The notes beneath the pieces were generated by a model. The model searched no databases, was not told where the DNA came from, and was given only the letters and a program-made list of their open reading frames with translations. Positions 25,834 through 34,936 of a stretch of 64,000 bases of DNA are shown here, one piece after another (within the stretch, counting starts at the first letter, position 1; each line of letters opens with the position of its first letter). This stretch comes from Dyadobacter pollutisoli. Its GTDB lineage: Bacteria; Bacteroidota; Bacteroidia; Cytophagales; Spirosomataceae. The DNA lies in NCBI RefSeq assembly GCF_026625565.1, contig NZ_CP112998.1:2668501-2732500 (forward strand), read 5' to 3'. Both the position numbers and the translations under genes were made by a program.

Positions 25834-27138
25834 ATGGATCGTAGAACCTTTATTGAAAAGTCGGCATTGGCGGGGGCGGCGTTTTCGTCCCTCCCGCTCC
25901 TCTCCGCCCTGAAACGGGCAGCACCTTACCGGACAGCATTGATCGGGACCGGCTGGTGGGGTACCAATATTCTGCGCTGCGCGATACAATCCGGTGAAAA
26001 CAAACTGGTAGCATTGTGCGATGTTGATGAAAATCAACTCAAAGTTTGCTCAGCGGAAATGGGGAAACTGACGCCGGACAAGCCGAAGCTGTACAAAGAT
26101 TTTCGCGAAATGCTGGCCAAGGAAAAACCGGAAATCGTAATAGTCGCGACGCCCGATCACTGGCATCCGCTCTGCTGCATCGCCGCGATCGAGTCGGGCG
26201 CGCATGTGTACGTGGAAAAACCGATCTCGCATACCATTAAAGAAGGTCGGGCGATGGTCAATGCGACGCGCAAGCATGGAAAGATCGTGCAGGTGGGAAC
26301 GCATAGGCGCGTATCACCGCACAATGTTTCCGGAATGGAATTTCTCAAATCAGGAAAAGCGGGGAAAATTGGAATGGCCCGCGCATTTGTACATTATGGC
26401 GGTGGTCCTGGCCAAAAAGTAGCCAATGAAGAACCGCCGCAAGGATTGGACTGGGATTTCTATTGCGGTCCTGCCCAGTTGGTACCTTATAATAAAACCA
26501 TTCATCCACGCGGTTTCCGGGGTTATCTCAATTTCGCAAACGGTACGCTAGGCGATTGGGGAATCCACTGGCTTGACCAGGTACTGTGGTGGTCGGAGCA
26601 GAAGTATCCAAAGAAAATCTATTCAACCGGTGGCCGGGCTATACGGCAGGACAATACCGACGCGCCAGACCATCAGGTAGCAGTTTACGATTTCGACGGA
26701 TTTACATTAGAATGGGAACACCGCAATTTCGCGGCCAATAATGCTGAAAAAACACATCCACAGCAGGCAGTAGGTGTTTATTTTTACGGGACAGAAGGCA
26801 CATTCCACATGGGCTGGCTCGACGGCTGGACATTTTATCCTACCAATCCAAACAAACCTGTCATTCACCAGGACGCTCAACTGAACAAGCCCGATGACCA
26901 GAATATTCAGCAGCTATGGGCCAATTTCCTGGAATCCATTAAAACCAACAAGCCACCGATCTGCGAAATCGAAGTAGGCCAACGCTCAACCAATGTAGCT
27001 TTGCTCGGAATGCTATCTTACAAGCTTGGCAGAAGCATTATCTGGGACGGTGAGAAAGAAGTAATCGAGGGAGATGCGGAAGCGAATAAATTGCTGAGCA
27101 GAGAGTACCGCGGGGAGTGGAAATATCCGAAGGTGTAG
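25834..27138 (+). CDS. Gfo/Idh/MocA-family oxidoreductase with Tat signal
   Basis: 434 residues. The N-terminus DRRTFIEKSALAGAAFSSLP is a Tat-type signal (twin Arg at 3-4, then a hydrophobic stretch), typical of the exported Gfo/Idh enzymes of Bacteroidota. The Rossmann motif ALIGTGWWGTN and the active-site region HVYVEKPISHTIKEG (conserved EKP) follow. The C-terminal alpha/beta domain covers about 170-420. It likely oxidises or isomerises a sugar using tightly bound NAD(P), possibly as a GH109-like hydrolase. Substrate unknown. Confidence 0.88.
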   Translation: MDRRTFIEKSALAGAAFSSLPLLSALKRAAPYRTALIGTGWWGTNILRCAIQSGENKLVALCDVDENQLKVCSAEMGKLTPDKPKLYKDFREMLAKEKPEIVIVATPDHWHPLCCIAAIESGAHVYVEKPISHTIKEGRAMVNATRKHGKIVQVGTHRRVSPHNVSGMEFLKSGKAGKIGMARAFVHYGGGPGQKVANEEPPQGLDWDFYCGPAQLVPYNKTIHPRGFRGYLNFANGTLGDWGIHWLDQVLWWSEQKYPKKIYSTGGRAIRQDNTDAPDHQVAVYDFDGFTLEWEHRNFAANNAEKTHPQQAVGVYFYGTEGTFHMGWLDGWTFYPTNPNKPVIHQDAQLNKPDDQNIQQLWANFLESIKTNKPPICEIEVGQRSTNVALLGMLSYKLGRSIIWDGEKEVIEGDAEANKLLSREYRGEWKYPKV

Positions 27139-27159
27139 GAAGGTACAGGGTAGCTTGAA

Positions 27160-27475
27160 GGTGTCATTTGTTGTCATGAGGTCATTTATTGTTTTCAATA
27201 TGACTACAAATGACTATTAATGACTACAAATGACAACACCTGACTATTAATGACTGTAAAAAAAATCGGGTGCTGTCATTTGTTGTCATGAGGTCATTTA
27301 TTGTTTTCAATATGACTACAAATGACTATTAATGACTACAAATGACAACACCTGACTATTAACGAGCATAAAAAAATCAGGTGTCGTCATTTGTTGTCAT
27401 GAGGTCATTTATTGTTTAAAAAACATTGTATGACTTCTTGACTATAAGTGACAACACCTGACTATTAATGACTTG
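27160..27475. repeat. Tandem 112-bp repeat array of internally palindromic units
   Basis: Two nearly identical units and a third, diverged one start at 27163, 27275 and 27386 (periods 112 and 111). Each unit begins GTCATTTGTTGTCATGAGG and contains several TGACTA(C/T)(A/T)AA copies. GTCATTTGTTGTCAT at the left pairs with ATGACTACAAATGAC on the right with one mismatch, so each unit can fold into a hairpin. The third unit differs in its centre. The ends carry GGTGT / ACACC words. No coding potential. It fills the 361-base gap between the Gfo/Idh gene and the next minus-strand gene. Function unknown. Confidence 0.85.
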
Positions 27476-27499
27476 GATCTAACTAAGAACAGTGCCTAG

Positions 27500-27856
27500 T
27501 TAGTCAATCTTAACAACCTCAGCCGGGATGTTATATTGCTCAATAGTTTCGCGTGTAAACCTGACGTGGCCTCTCGGAGCCATCAGATACAATTTTGCGC
27601 CTTTCATGCCTGCAAGTTCGCTCAACAGTTTCCATTTTGAAATGCTTCCGCGAAGCTGATCGGTTTTAACCGAAACTTCCAGATAGTGTCTGTTGAACAT
27701 ATTTACTCCGGTTACGTCCGGGGTAAACTTAATATTGTCAGCGGCCCGCTCATATGACTTAGGTGTCTCATATCCCTCCATGTTGGCCTGGATATCCTTA
27801 AACCCATGAGCCTGTGCCCACTTTACCACAAGTGGAATAAATAATTCCTTTTCCAT
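27500..27856 (-). CDS. Small conserved-looking hypothetical protein, possibly nuclease fold
   Basis: 118 residues from the ATG at 27856 (MEKELFIPLVVKWA); an ATG at 27886 would add an unlikely KKIIHYII leader. It has a helix, then FTPDVTGVNMFNRHYLEVSVKTDQLR and a C-terminal KLYLMAPRGHVRFT. The order Asp, then E-x-S-x-K in the next strand faintly resembles a PD-(D/E)XK nuclease core, but the spacing is not canonical. No partner gene supports a defence or repair role. I do not recognise the family. Confidence 0.6.
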   Translation of the reverse strand: MEKELFIPLVVKWAQAHGFKDIQANMEGYETPKSYERAADNIKFTPDVTGVNMFNRHYLEVSVKTDQLRGSISKWKLLSELAGMKGAKLYLMAPRGHVRFTRETIEQYNIPAEVVKID

Positions 27857-28031
27857 AATAATATAATGAATAATTTTTTTCCCCATCCTACTGGGAACTC
27901 ACAATAAAAATCAAACTAAACTGAGCAGAGGAAAAGTATTTAACCGAAAGCAGTCTGGTATGTAGTATTCTTACGAAGCATGAAAGGTACGATTTTTTGC
28001 CCTAATGCGCAAATTTTGCCAAAAAATCAGT

Positions 28032-28358
28032 TCAGTCGTCGAGCTCGTCGAGAAACGTATTGTATGCCCTTTGCAGCTCCTGATGCGCCCTTGCATTCTT
28101 TTGTGAAAGCGCCAATGCCACACCTTTCTGATAAATTTCCTCAGCTTGTTCTACATTTTCGAGGGCAGCAAAAAATGCACCAGCGTGGTAGTATGTTGGC
28201 AGATAATCCGGATGTTGCGTCAAAAGTATTTTGAAAAACTGTTCCGCTTTCTTCGAATCGGACTTTACATATTCAATTGCGAGCGCGTAAATGTTAAATG
28301 GATCGTTTGGATCTTCTTCGTAAAATGCCAGTAAATCCGGAAGCAGTGAGTTGTTCAT
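28032..28358 (-). CDS. Small TPR-like protein
   Basis: 108 residues, all helical. Two to three tetratricopeptide-like repeats are visible: DPFNIYALAIEYVKSDSKKAEQFFKILL, then HPDYLPTYYHAGAFFAALENVEQAEEIYQKGV, with the alternating small/large residue pattern, and a C-terminal helix. Such proteins mediate protein contacts. It is divergent from etfB (94-base gap). Partner unknown. Confidence 0.8.
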   Translation of the reverse strand: MNNSLLPDLLAFYEEDPNDPFNIYALAIEYVKSDSKKAEQFFKILLTQHPDYLPTYYHAGAFFAALENVEQAEEIYQKGVALALSQKNARAHQELQRAYNTFLDELDD

Positions 28359-28452
28359 TGAATATTATTATGCTTGCATACTATTTAAGATTTCCCTAAT
28401 TTGCCCGGACAAAGTTATTCTCATAAAAGTTAAGATTCATTACTAAATGCTC

Positions 28453-29190
28453 ATGAAAATACTCGTTTGTATAACTAATGTACCGGATACAACCGCCAAG
28501 ATAACCTTCACCGACAATGACACCAAGCTCAATAAAAACGGTGTTCAATATATTATAGGACCTTATGACGACTATGCGCTAGCACGGGGCGTAGAATTGA
28601 AAGAACAGTCGGGCGGGACGTTGACCGTATTGCATGTTGGCGAAGCCGATGCCGATCCGCAGATCCGTAAAGCGCTGGCAATCGGCGCCGACGATGCGAT
28701 CCGCGTGAATGCCGATCCGCTGGATTCCTATTTTGTAGCTACCCAGATCGCCCATATCGCCTCGCAAAATAATTATGACCTGATACTGATGGGCCGCGAA
28801 TCCATCGACTATAATAGTGGTGTAGTGCATGGACTGGTGGGTGAAATGCTGGGCATTCCCTCCTACTCGCCGGTGATGAAGCTGGATATCGACGGCGGCA
28901 CGGCTACGATCAGCCGGGAAATTGACGGCGGAAAGGAAATCCTGAAAGCCCCGCTTCCACTCGTGCTAGGCTGCCAGGAGCCGATATCCGAATGGAAAAT
29001 CCCAAACATGCGCGGAATCATGACGGCCCGTACCAAGCCTTTGAATGTGACAGAGCCGGTAAGCGTTGAAACCATGACGGTCCCTGAAAAGTATTCATTG
29101 CCAGCCCCCAAAGGTGCCTGCAAAATGATACCGGCCGGTGAGGCAGAGATGCTGATCAGGCTATTGCAAACCGAGGCCAAGGTCCTGTAA
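28453..29190 (+). CDS. etfB: Electron transfer flavoprotein beta subunit
   Basis: About 246 residues starting MKILVCITNVPDTT; an ATG two codons earlier (28447) is the alternative. Family signatures are DYALARGVELKEQSGG, AIGADDAIRVNAD and DLILMGRESIDYNSG (AMP-binding region). With EtfA it forms the FAD/AMP heterodimer that carries electrons from acyl-CoA and other dehydrogenases to the quinone pool. It lies 41 bases upstream of etfA. Confidence 0.95.
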   Translation: MKILVCITNVPDTTAKITFTDNDTKLNKNGVQYIIGPYDDYALARGVELKEQSGGTLTVLHVGEADADPQIRKALAIGADDAIRVNADPLDSYFVATQIAHIASQNNYDLILMGRESIDYNSGVVHGLVGEMLGIPSYSPVMKLDIDGGTATISREIDGGKEILKAPLPLVLGCQEPISEWKIPNMRGIMTARTKPLNVTEPVSVETMTVPEKYSLPAPKGACKMIPAGEAEMLIRLLQTEAKVL

Positions 29191-29231
29191 ACTGCACTTC
29201 ATCCTTTCAAAAACATTAAAACATTAGAAAT

Positions 29232-30206
29232 ATGTCGGTCCTGATATATGTAGAACTCGATAATGGTTCAATCAAAAAGACATCTCTGGAAGCGGTTGCT
29301 TACGGAGCAAGAGTCGCAGAACAACTAGGCGAAAAAGCAACCGTGCTGGCTGTCGGAAAGGCAGAAACTGCTGAGCTTGAAAAGGCCGGAAGCTATGGCG
29401 CAGTAAACGTGTTGCACGCGGCTGACGAAAAACTGTCCCACGAAAATGGCCTGGCCTATGCCGACGCGCTCGTTCAGGCGGCGCAGCAGGAAGGTAGCAA
29501 AGTGATCATTCTCAGTAAATCGGGGTTGGGAGACGCGATGGCTGCCCGCGCGGCGGCGAAGTTGAAAGCCGGGGTAGTTTCTGGTGTGACCGCATTGCCT
29601 GACACCAATGGCGCGTTCAAGGTTACAAGGAGCATATTTACCGGAAAAGCGTTCGCGACAGCCGAAATCAAATCGGACGTTAAAATATTGGTGGTCAAAA
29701 AGAATGCCATTGAAATAGACGAATCCCAGCTGACAGGCACAGCCGCCACTGTCAAAAGTTTCTCGCCACAATTGCGTGATTCGGACTTCAAAGCCACCGT
29801 ACAGAATGTTGAAAAAGCTGATTCAGAATTATCATTGACTGAGGCTGAGATCATTGTTTCCGGCGGGCGAGGTATGAAAGGTCCCGAACACTGGCAGCCG
29901 CTACTCGACCTGGCGAAGGCGCTTGGTGCCGCAACGGGATGTTCGAAACCAGTTTCCGACCTGGATTGGCGTCCGCATCATGAACATATCGGGCAAACGG
30001 GCATCAAAGTTGCGCCGAGCCTGTACATTGCCTGCGGGATTTCCGGTGCTATTCAGCATTTGGCTGGTGTGAATGGCTCAAAATGTATCGTAGTGATTAA
30101 TAAAGATCCCGAAGCTCCATTTTTCAAAGCAGCGGATTATGGAATTGTTGGAGATGTTTTTGAGGTCTTGCCGAAATTAACAGAAGCAGCGAAAAAATTG
30201 AAATAA
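29232..30206 (+). CDS. etfA: Electron transfer flavoprotein alpha subunit
   Basis: 324 residues. The C-terminal FAD domain carries IIVSGGRGMKGPEHW, the GQTGIKVAPSLYIACGISGAIQH motif and VINKDPEAPFFKAADYGIVGD, all canonical for EtfA. The N-terminal domain (1-190) is the usual alpha/beta fold. It partners with EtfB encoded just upstream. A strong terminator follows at 30334-30377. Confidence 0.96.
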   Translation: MSVLIYVELDNGSIKKTSLEAVAYGARVAEQLGEKATVLAVGKAETAELEKAGSYGAVNVLHAADEKLSHENGLAYADALVQAAQQEGSKVIILSKSGLGDAMAARAAAKLKAGVVSGVTALPDTNGAFKVTRSIFTGKAFATAEIKSDVKILVVKKNAIEIDESQLTGTAATVKSFSPQLRDSDFKATVQNVEKADSELSLTEAEIIVSGGRGMKGPEHWQPLLDLAKALGAATGCSKPVSDLDWRPHHEHIGQTGIKVAPSLYIACGISGAIQHLAGVNGSKCIVVINKDPEAPFFKAADYGIVGDVFEVLPKLTEAAKKLK

Positions 30207-30333
30207 CCTCGTAAAACAGCCGTTTTCCAAATTAATCGGAATATTTCCCGTACGGTTTGTCAAAAAACATCCTTAGAAATCAGATGTTTAACCCGGTCAG
30301 TTTCACTCGTAACTGTTATTAAGATTCCTTTCC

Positions 30334-30377
30334 ACCCGTACAGCATTTTTTTATGCAGTACGGGTTATTTATTTTTG
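30334..30377 (+). terminator. Terminator downstream of etfA, overlapping a -7-like box
   Basis: ACCCGTACAGCA (30334-30345) pairs with TGCAGTACGGGT (30354-30365) with one mismatch around a T-rich loop, followed by a T-rich run. The last bases, TATTTTTG (30370-30377), are a perfect TAnnTTTG box and could start transcription of the next gene 118 bases on. The remaining gap 30378-30494 shows no gene. Confidence 0.7.
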
Positions 30378-30494
30378 CAACTTCGACCCGCTAATCCGGA
30401 TCGGCAAGGCAAAGTCACCTACTCATAAGAATAACTACTTATTCAGGCATAATTCACCACAACTGTTAACAATACTTGCGCATTTAGTTTAAAC

Positions 30495-31091
30495 GTGAAA
30501 AAAATTAAGTTAGAAATCCTGGGGCTATCCCCAAGCCAATCCCAGGCCGGCTCTTTTGCGCTGGTTCTCGGAGAAGAATTGGGCAACCGCCGCCTGCCTA
30601 TCATTATAGGTGTGTTTGAAGCGCAGGCTATCGCTGTTCAGATCGAAAATATCGTCCCTAACCGCCCTATGACGCATGACCTGTTCAAGTCATTTGCTGA
30701 CGGGATGAATTATACATTAAAAGAAATCGTCATTTCTGATCTCAAAGAAGGCATTTTTTACGCCAAGATCGTCTGCACAGACAGTCTCAGAGAAGTAGAA
30801 ATTGATGCCCGCCCTTCCGACGCCATCGCTATCGGACTAAGGTTTGACATTCCTATATTTACCTACGAGGCGATTTTATCTGAGGCAGGGATCGTTTCAA
30901 GCTCATTAACCGAGGAAGAGGACGAAGACGAGGATGCAGTGCGCGAAACGTTGAAAACTTCCGGCTCTTCCAAAGATCAGCTGCGCGACCTTACCTTCGA
31001 CGAGCTGCAAAGAATGCTCGACGATGCACTCGCAAAAGAAGACTACGAAAAGGCTGCCAAGATCCGTGATGAGATGGGCAGACGGAACTAA
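30495..31091 (+). CDS. Bifunctional nuclease (DUF151) protein with UVR motif
   Basis: 198 residues, GTG start. Residues 1-135 form the DUF151/bifunctional nuclease domain (KLEILGLSPSQ, LGNRRLPIIIGVFEAQAI, DARPSDAIAIGLRFDIPIFT). After an acidic linker (EEEDEDEDAV), the C-terminus has a UvrB/UvrC-type motif, FDELQRMLDDALAKEDYEKA. This architecture is standard in Bacteroidota. DNase/RNase activity is reported for plant homologues; the bacterial role is uncertain. Confidence 0.9.
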   Translation: MKKIKLEILGLSPSQSQAGSFALVLGEELGNRRLPIIIGVFEAQAIAVQIENIVPNRPMTHDLFKSFADGMNYTLKEIVISDLKEGIFYAKIVCTDSLREVEIDARPSDAIAIGLRFDIPIFTYEAILSEAGIVSSSLTEEEDEDEDAVRETLKTSGSSKDQLRDLTFDELQRMLDDALAKEDYEKAAKIRDEMGRRN

Positions 31092-31157
31092 TCGAGCTCA
31101 TTAAGTTAAAAATAGTTAAGGATAGCCTGATTTCGGCTCTTTTGAAATTTAAATCCT

Positions 31158-31165
31158 TATTTTTG
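31158..31165 (+). promoter_or_regulatory. Candidate -7 box upstream of ftsX
   Basis: TATTTTTG is a perfect match to the Bacteroidota TAnnTTTG box, 57 bases before the ftsX start. A TTTG at 31141-31144 is closer (13 bases) than the usual 19-21-base spacing, so the -33 element is unclear. Confidence 0.4.
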
Positions 31166-31222
31166 CCATTGTTCGTTAACTTCGAAAGCTGAACAAAACG
31201 ACAAGCGAAATCTTACGCTGCT

Positions 31223-32101
31223 ATGCCTAAAAAAAAGAAGATTGGAAGTTACCCCAATGCCATGATCGTAATGAGCCTCACGGCTGCGTTATTTCTGATT
31301 GGATTTTGCGGATTGCTGGTAATACAATCGAAAAAACTGGTTTCTATTATTCGCCAGAACATTGAAGTCCGGGTTTTTCTGAACAAAGAAGAAACCAAGG
31401 CCGGACAGGATTCCATTCTGAATATCATTAAGGTTAAACCGTTTGTGCTGACTGCAACGGACGTTAAGCCGATCACATTTGTCTCCAAAGAAGAGGCTGC
31501 CAAAGAATTTATCGAAGGTACCAAAGAGGATTTTGCCACATTCCTCGGTGAAAATCCATTGCGCGACAGTTATCGTGTCAAAATCCAGGAAGAGTATTTC
31601 GAGGAGGCCAAGTTACAGCTGATCAAAAAAGAGCTCGAACAGATTAAAGGCGTTTACGAAGTCGTGTACCAGGAAGACCTGGCTGACAACATTAATAAAA
31701 ACGTCACCAAAATATACGTGGTACTGGCCAGCTTCGCATTGATCATGCTCATTATCATCGTCTTGCTGGTTAACAATACTATTAAGCTGGCGATCTATTC
31801 GCAGCGGTTCCTGATCCGCAGTATGCAGCTGGTGGGTGCTACCAATGGTTTTATCCAGCGTCCGTATGTAATGCGCGGTGCGATCCAGGGGCTGGTAGGC
31901 GGCGTACTGGCAGGCATTATGCTCATCGGGTTGCAACAACTTGCTGTTCGTAATGTAGAAGGCCTTGCGATGCTGCAGGAATACGACAAGATCGTAATCC
32001 TGGTCCTGACCGTACTTTCACTTGGCATTTTAATAGGAGTCGCCAGTACCTACCAATCATTGGCCCGTTACCTGAGAATGGCGCTGGACGACCTGTACTG
32101 A
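31223..32101 (+). CDS. ftsX: Cell division protein FtsX
   Basis: 292 residues: one N-terminal transmembrane helix (IVMSLTAALFLIGFCGLLVI), an extracytoplasmic domain (about 40-170) with the FtsX signature EVRVFLNKEE and GVYEVVYQEDLADNINKNV, and three C-terminal TM helices (AGIMLIGL, IVILVLTVLSLGILIG and others). With the ATPase FtsE it activates peptidoglycan hydrolases at division. ftsE is not adjacent. It is the first gene of a run ending at ribF. Confidence 0.93.
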   Translation: MPKKKKIGSYPNAMIVMSLTAALFLIGFCGLLVIQSKKLVSIIRQNIEVRVFLNKEETKAGQDSILNIIKVKPFVLTATDVKPITFVSKEEAAKEFIEGTKEDFATFLGENPLRDSYRVKIQEEYFEEAKLQLIKKELEQIKGVYEVVYQEDLADNINKNVTKIYVVLASFALIMLIIIVLLVNNTIKLAIYSQRFLIRSMQLVGATNGFIQRPYVMRGAIQGLVGGVLAGIMLIGLQQLAVRNVEGLAMLQEYDKIVILVLTVLSLGILIGVASTYQSLARYLRMALDDLY

Positions 32102-32156
32102 TTGATTTTTCATTTCCTTTTGACTATTCGATACAATAAAAGAAACCACAAAAGAC

Positions 32157-32372
32157 ATGAGTAACACGAAAAACGAACTCCCATTTGCGACATCGAACTA
32201 TACCACGATGCTGATCGGTATTGCAGTTATTCTCGCAGGCTTTTTAATTATGACCTTCGACAGTGCTGAATTTGGTTTTGGTTTCTTAGGTCTGACCCTT
32301 GGCCCTCTTGTGACAATAACGGGCTTTATCATTGAGTTTTGGGCTATTCTACGTAAACCCGCTAATTCATGA
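32157..32372 (+). CDS. DUF3098 small membrane protein
   Basis: 71 residues with two TM helices (MLIGIAVILAGFLIMTF and LTLGPLVTITGFIIEFWAIL). The short hydrophilic N-terminus NELPFATSNYTTM is characteristic of the Bacteroidota DUF3098 family, which sits between ftsX and uppP in many Cytophagales genomes. It overlaps uppP by 4 bases (ATGA). Function unknown; envelope-related by position. Confidence 0.88.
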   Translation: MSNTKNELPFATSNYTTMLIGIAVILAGFLIMTFDSAEFGFGFLGLTLGPLVTITGFIIEFWAILRKPANS

Positions 32373-33148
32373 GTATCTGGCAGGCGATTATTTTAGCAAT
32401 TGTTGAAGGGATTACAGAGTTTTTACCAGTTTCTTCCACCGGCCACATGATCATTGCTTCCTCCTTCATGGGGATCAGTCATTTGGAGTTCACCAAAATG
32501 TTTACCGTTAACATTCAGTTCGGCGCTATTCTTTCCGTACTGGTACTTTACTGGAAACGTTTCTTTCAGACAACCGATTTTTATTTCAAACTAGCTGTTG
32601 CTTTTCTTCCCGCAGCTATTATTGGTTTTCTGCTCAACGATTTTATCGACTCTATGCTTGAAAACGTCGTGGTCGTAGCCATATCATTATTGGTTGGCGG
32701 CATTATCCTCGTTTTTATAGACCGCATTGCCAACGACAATACCCGCGAACGCGAAATATCATACTTCGATGCATTGAAAATCGGTTTTTTTCAATGTATT
32801 GCCATGATACCCGGCGTTTCCAGATCCGCTTCCACGATCATCGGAGGAATGTTGCAGGGATTGTCACGCAAGCAGGCTGCTGAGTTTTCTTTCTTCCTGG
32901 CGGTGCCTACTATGGCTGCTGCGGGCGGGTACAAGCTCCTCAAAACTTATGACACCATTCAGGCAGAGGACATTAAAGTGCTTTTGATCGGGAACCTGGT
33001 CGCATTTGTAGTAGCGATGCTGGCCATTAAATTTTTCATCAGCTTTCTGACCAAATACGGTTTCAAGGTGTTCGGTTACTACCGTATCATTCTGGGACTG
33101 GTATTGTTGGGACTGCTGGCCTCAGGATACAAGCTGGACATTGTTTAA
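32369..33148 (+). CDS. uppP: Undecaprenyl-diphosphatase UppP (BacA)
   Basis: 259 residues, eight hydrophobic helices. The two conserved motifs are EGITEFLPVSSTGH (residues 11-24) and PGVSRSASTIIGG (about 148-160). It dephosphorylates undecaprenyl diphosphate so the lipid carrier for peptidoglycan can be reused. Overexpression gives bacitracin tolerance in other species. Overlap with the DUF3098 gene indicates translational coupling. Confidence 0.96.
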   Translation: MSIWQAIILAIVEGITEFLPVSSTGHMIIASSFMGISHLEFTKMFTVNIQFGAILSVLVLYWKRFFQTTDFYFKLAVAFLPAAIIGFLLNDFIDSMLENVVVVAISLLVGGIILVFIDRIANDNTREREISYFDALKIGFFQCIAMIPGVSRSASTIIGGMLQGLSRKQAAEFSFFLAVPTMAAAGGYKLLKTYDTIQAEDIKVLLIGNLVAFVVAMLAIKFFISFLTKYGFKVFGYYRIILGLVLLGLLASGYKLDIV

Positions 33149-33182
33149 GCCACTTGCCTGACCATTTATTTTCACCAAGAAT

Positions 33183-33884
33183 TTGAATAACGAAAACAAC
33201 ATACCAGACGAAGGCGAAGTCATTTTAATCGACAAGCCTTTGACCTGGACTTCATTTGATGTGGCCAACAAGCTGAAAAGAGCTTGCAAGTTCAAGAAAA
33301 TCGGCCACGCGGGAACACTTGATCCACTCGCTACCGGCCTGCTGATCCTGTGTACCGGTAAGAAAACCAAACAGATCGATAGTTACCAGGCGCAGGAAAA
33401 AGAATATACCGGCACCATGGTTTTGGGTAAAACGACACCGTCCATTGACCTGGAAACTGAATTCGACGCCGAATATCCCACCGACCACGTTACGCCCGAA
33501 GTGCTCGAAGAAGCACGGCTCAAACTGGTTGGAAATATAGAGCAGGTTCCTCCTATTTATTCTGCGGTACGTGTTGACGGTGAGCGTCTTTACAAAAAAG
33601 CGAGACGTGGCGAAGAGGTTGAAATCAAAAAAAGGAATGTTACCGTTTCACTTTTTGAAATTGATGCCACCAACTTTCCTTCCATTGATTTTAGGATCAT
33701 TTGTTCAAAAGGTACTTATATTCGCAGTATGGTTCGGGATTTTGGTCAGTTGGCCGGCAGTGGCGCCTATATGAGTGCGCTGTGCAGGACGAGGATCGGA
33801 GCCTTTGAACTGAAAAATGCATGGGATCTGACCGATTTCATTCATCAAAAAAGAGTCGAGTTGAAGTTAGAAGTGGACGAATGA
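33183..33884 (+). CDS. truB: tRNA pseudouridine(55) synthase TruB
   Basis: 233 residues. The motif IGHAGTLDPLATGLLILCTGK has the catalytic Asp; PPIYSAVRVDGERLYKKAR and RIICSKGTYIRSMVRDFG follow. It makes pseudouridine 55 in the T-loop of tRNAs. A TTG at 33183 is the only plausible start: an in-frame stop lies 24 bases upstream and the next Met is inside the catalytic domain. Overlap with ribF is 4 bases. Confidence 0.94.
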   Translation: MNNENNIPDEGEVILIDKPLTWTSFDVANKLKRACKFKKIGHAGTLDPLATGLLILCTGKKTKQIDSYQAQEKEYTGTMVLGKTTPSIDLETEFDAEYPTDHVTPEVLEEARLKLVGNIEQVPPIYSAVRVDGERLYKKARRGEEVEIKKRNVTVSLFEIDATNFPSIDFRIICSKGTYIRSMVRDFGQLAGSGAYMSALCRTRIGAFELKNAWDLTDFIHQKRVELKLEVDE

Positions 33885-34807
33885 ATATTTATCATAGCCT
33901 TGATTCCTTTGATAAGCTGGAATATGGCGTCGTAACAAGCGGTACTTTTGACGGGGTGCATCTTGGACATAAAAAAATACTTTCCCGTCTGAAAGAGATT
34001 AGTGAGCAGTCGGGAGGAGAATCCGTGGTGCTTACTTTCTGGCCTCACCCGCGCATGGTAGTTTCGGACGACAGCCAGGGATTGCAGCTACTTTCCACGA
34101 TCGACGAAAAAATAGAACTTTTTGCCCAGCTTGGCATTCAGCATCTGGCGATCGTCCCTTTCACCCGCGCTTTCTCAGAACTTTCGTCAGACGAATTCAT
34201 TCAGCAGATCCTCGTTGACAAAATCGGCACCAAAAAACTGGTGATCGGCTACGACCATCGTTTTGGACGAAACCGGGAAGGCAGTTTTGAATTCCTTCAA
34301 AAGAACTGCTCTGCCTATGGTTTTGAAGTGGAAGAAATTCCCCGCGAAGACATTGAAAACATGGCAATCAGTTCGTCAAGAATCCGCAAATCTCTGGTGA
34401 CCGGACATATTCATGAAGCGAATGAACTGTTGGGACGCTACTATACCCTGTCGGGAACGGTAGTGAAAGGCAAACAGCTTGGACGCACTATTGGATTCCC
34501 CACAGCCAACCTGCATTTGCACGAATCTTATAAGTTGGTTCCGATGAATGGCGTCTACGTCATTCATGCCACCCACCAGGATGTAACGTACAAAGGAATG
34601 CTGAACATTGGCGTACGCCCGACCGTGGACGGTACCATGCGGACAATTGAGGCACATTTGTTTGATTTTAATCAGGAAATTTACGGCGAAGACCTCAAAT
34701 TGGAACTGCTGCATTACCTGCGCCCGGAACAAAAATTTGACAGTCTGGATATGCTCGTCAAGCAGATTAACATAGATAAAGCAGCTTCGCTGAATTACTT
34801 CTCATAA
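33881..34807 (+). CDS. ribF: Bifunctional riboflavin kinase / FAD synthetase RibF
   Basis: About 308 residues from ATG 33881 (MNIYHSLDSF), overlapping truB by 4 bases; the truB-ribF order is conserved in many bacteria. The N-terminal FMN adenylyltransferase domain has VTSGTFDGVHLGHKKIL and ISSSRIRKSL. The C-terminal riboflavin kinase domain has GRTIGFPTANL and a C-terminal helix. It makes FMN and FAD for flavoproteins such as EtfAB. A good terminator follows. Confidence 0.95.
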   Translation: MNIYHSLDSFDKLEYGVVTSGTFDGVHLGHKKILSRLKEISEQSGGESVVLTFWPHPRMVVSDDSQGLQLLSTIDEKIELFAQLGIQHLAIVPFTRAFSELSSDEFIQQILVDKIGTKKLVIGYDHRFGRNREGSFEFLQKNCSAYGFEVEEIPREDIENMAISSSRIRKSLVTGHIHEANELLGRYYTLSGTVVKGKQLGRTIGFPTANLHLHESYKLVPMNGVYVIHATHQDVTYKGMLNIGVRPTVDGTMRTIEAHLFDFNQEIYGEDLKLELLHYLRPEQKFDSLDMLVKQINIDKAASLNYFS

Positions 34808-34842
34808 AATACTAGGGCCGAAAGGCTACATCAGGATTTTGA

Positions 34843-34876
34843 AATAAAAGCGTGTCTCGATAGGCACGCTTTTATT
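34843..34876 (+). terminator. Rho-independent terminator downstream of ribF
   Basis: AATAAAAGCGTG (34843-34854) is exactly complementary to CACGCTTTTATT (34865-34876) with a 10-base loop. The stem is A/T-flanked and ends the ftsX-ribF transcription unit. Confidence 0.85.
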
Positions 34877-34936
34877 GTTACCGGCTATACGTAACTTTCA
34901 CGGTCTTCGTGCATTCGTCACACTGAAAATACTTTT

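Noticed and set aside
27160..27475. CRISPR array
   Set aside because: Units are 112 bp with no short repeat-spacer pattern, and no cas genes are near; it is a tandem repeat.
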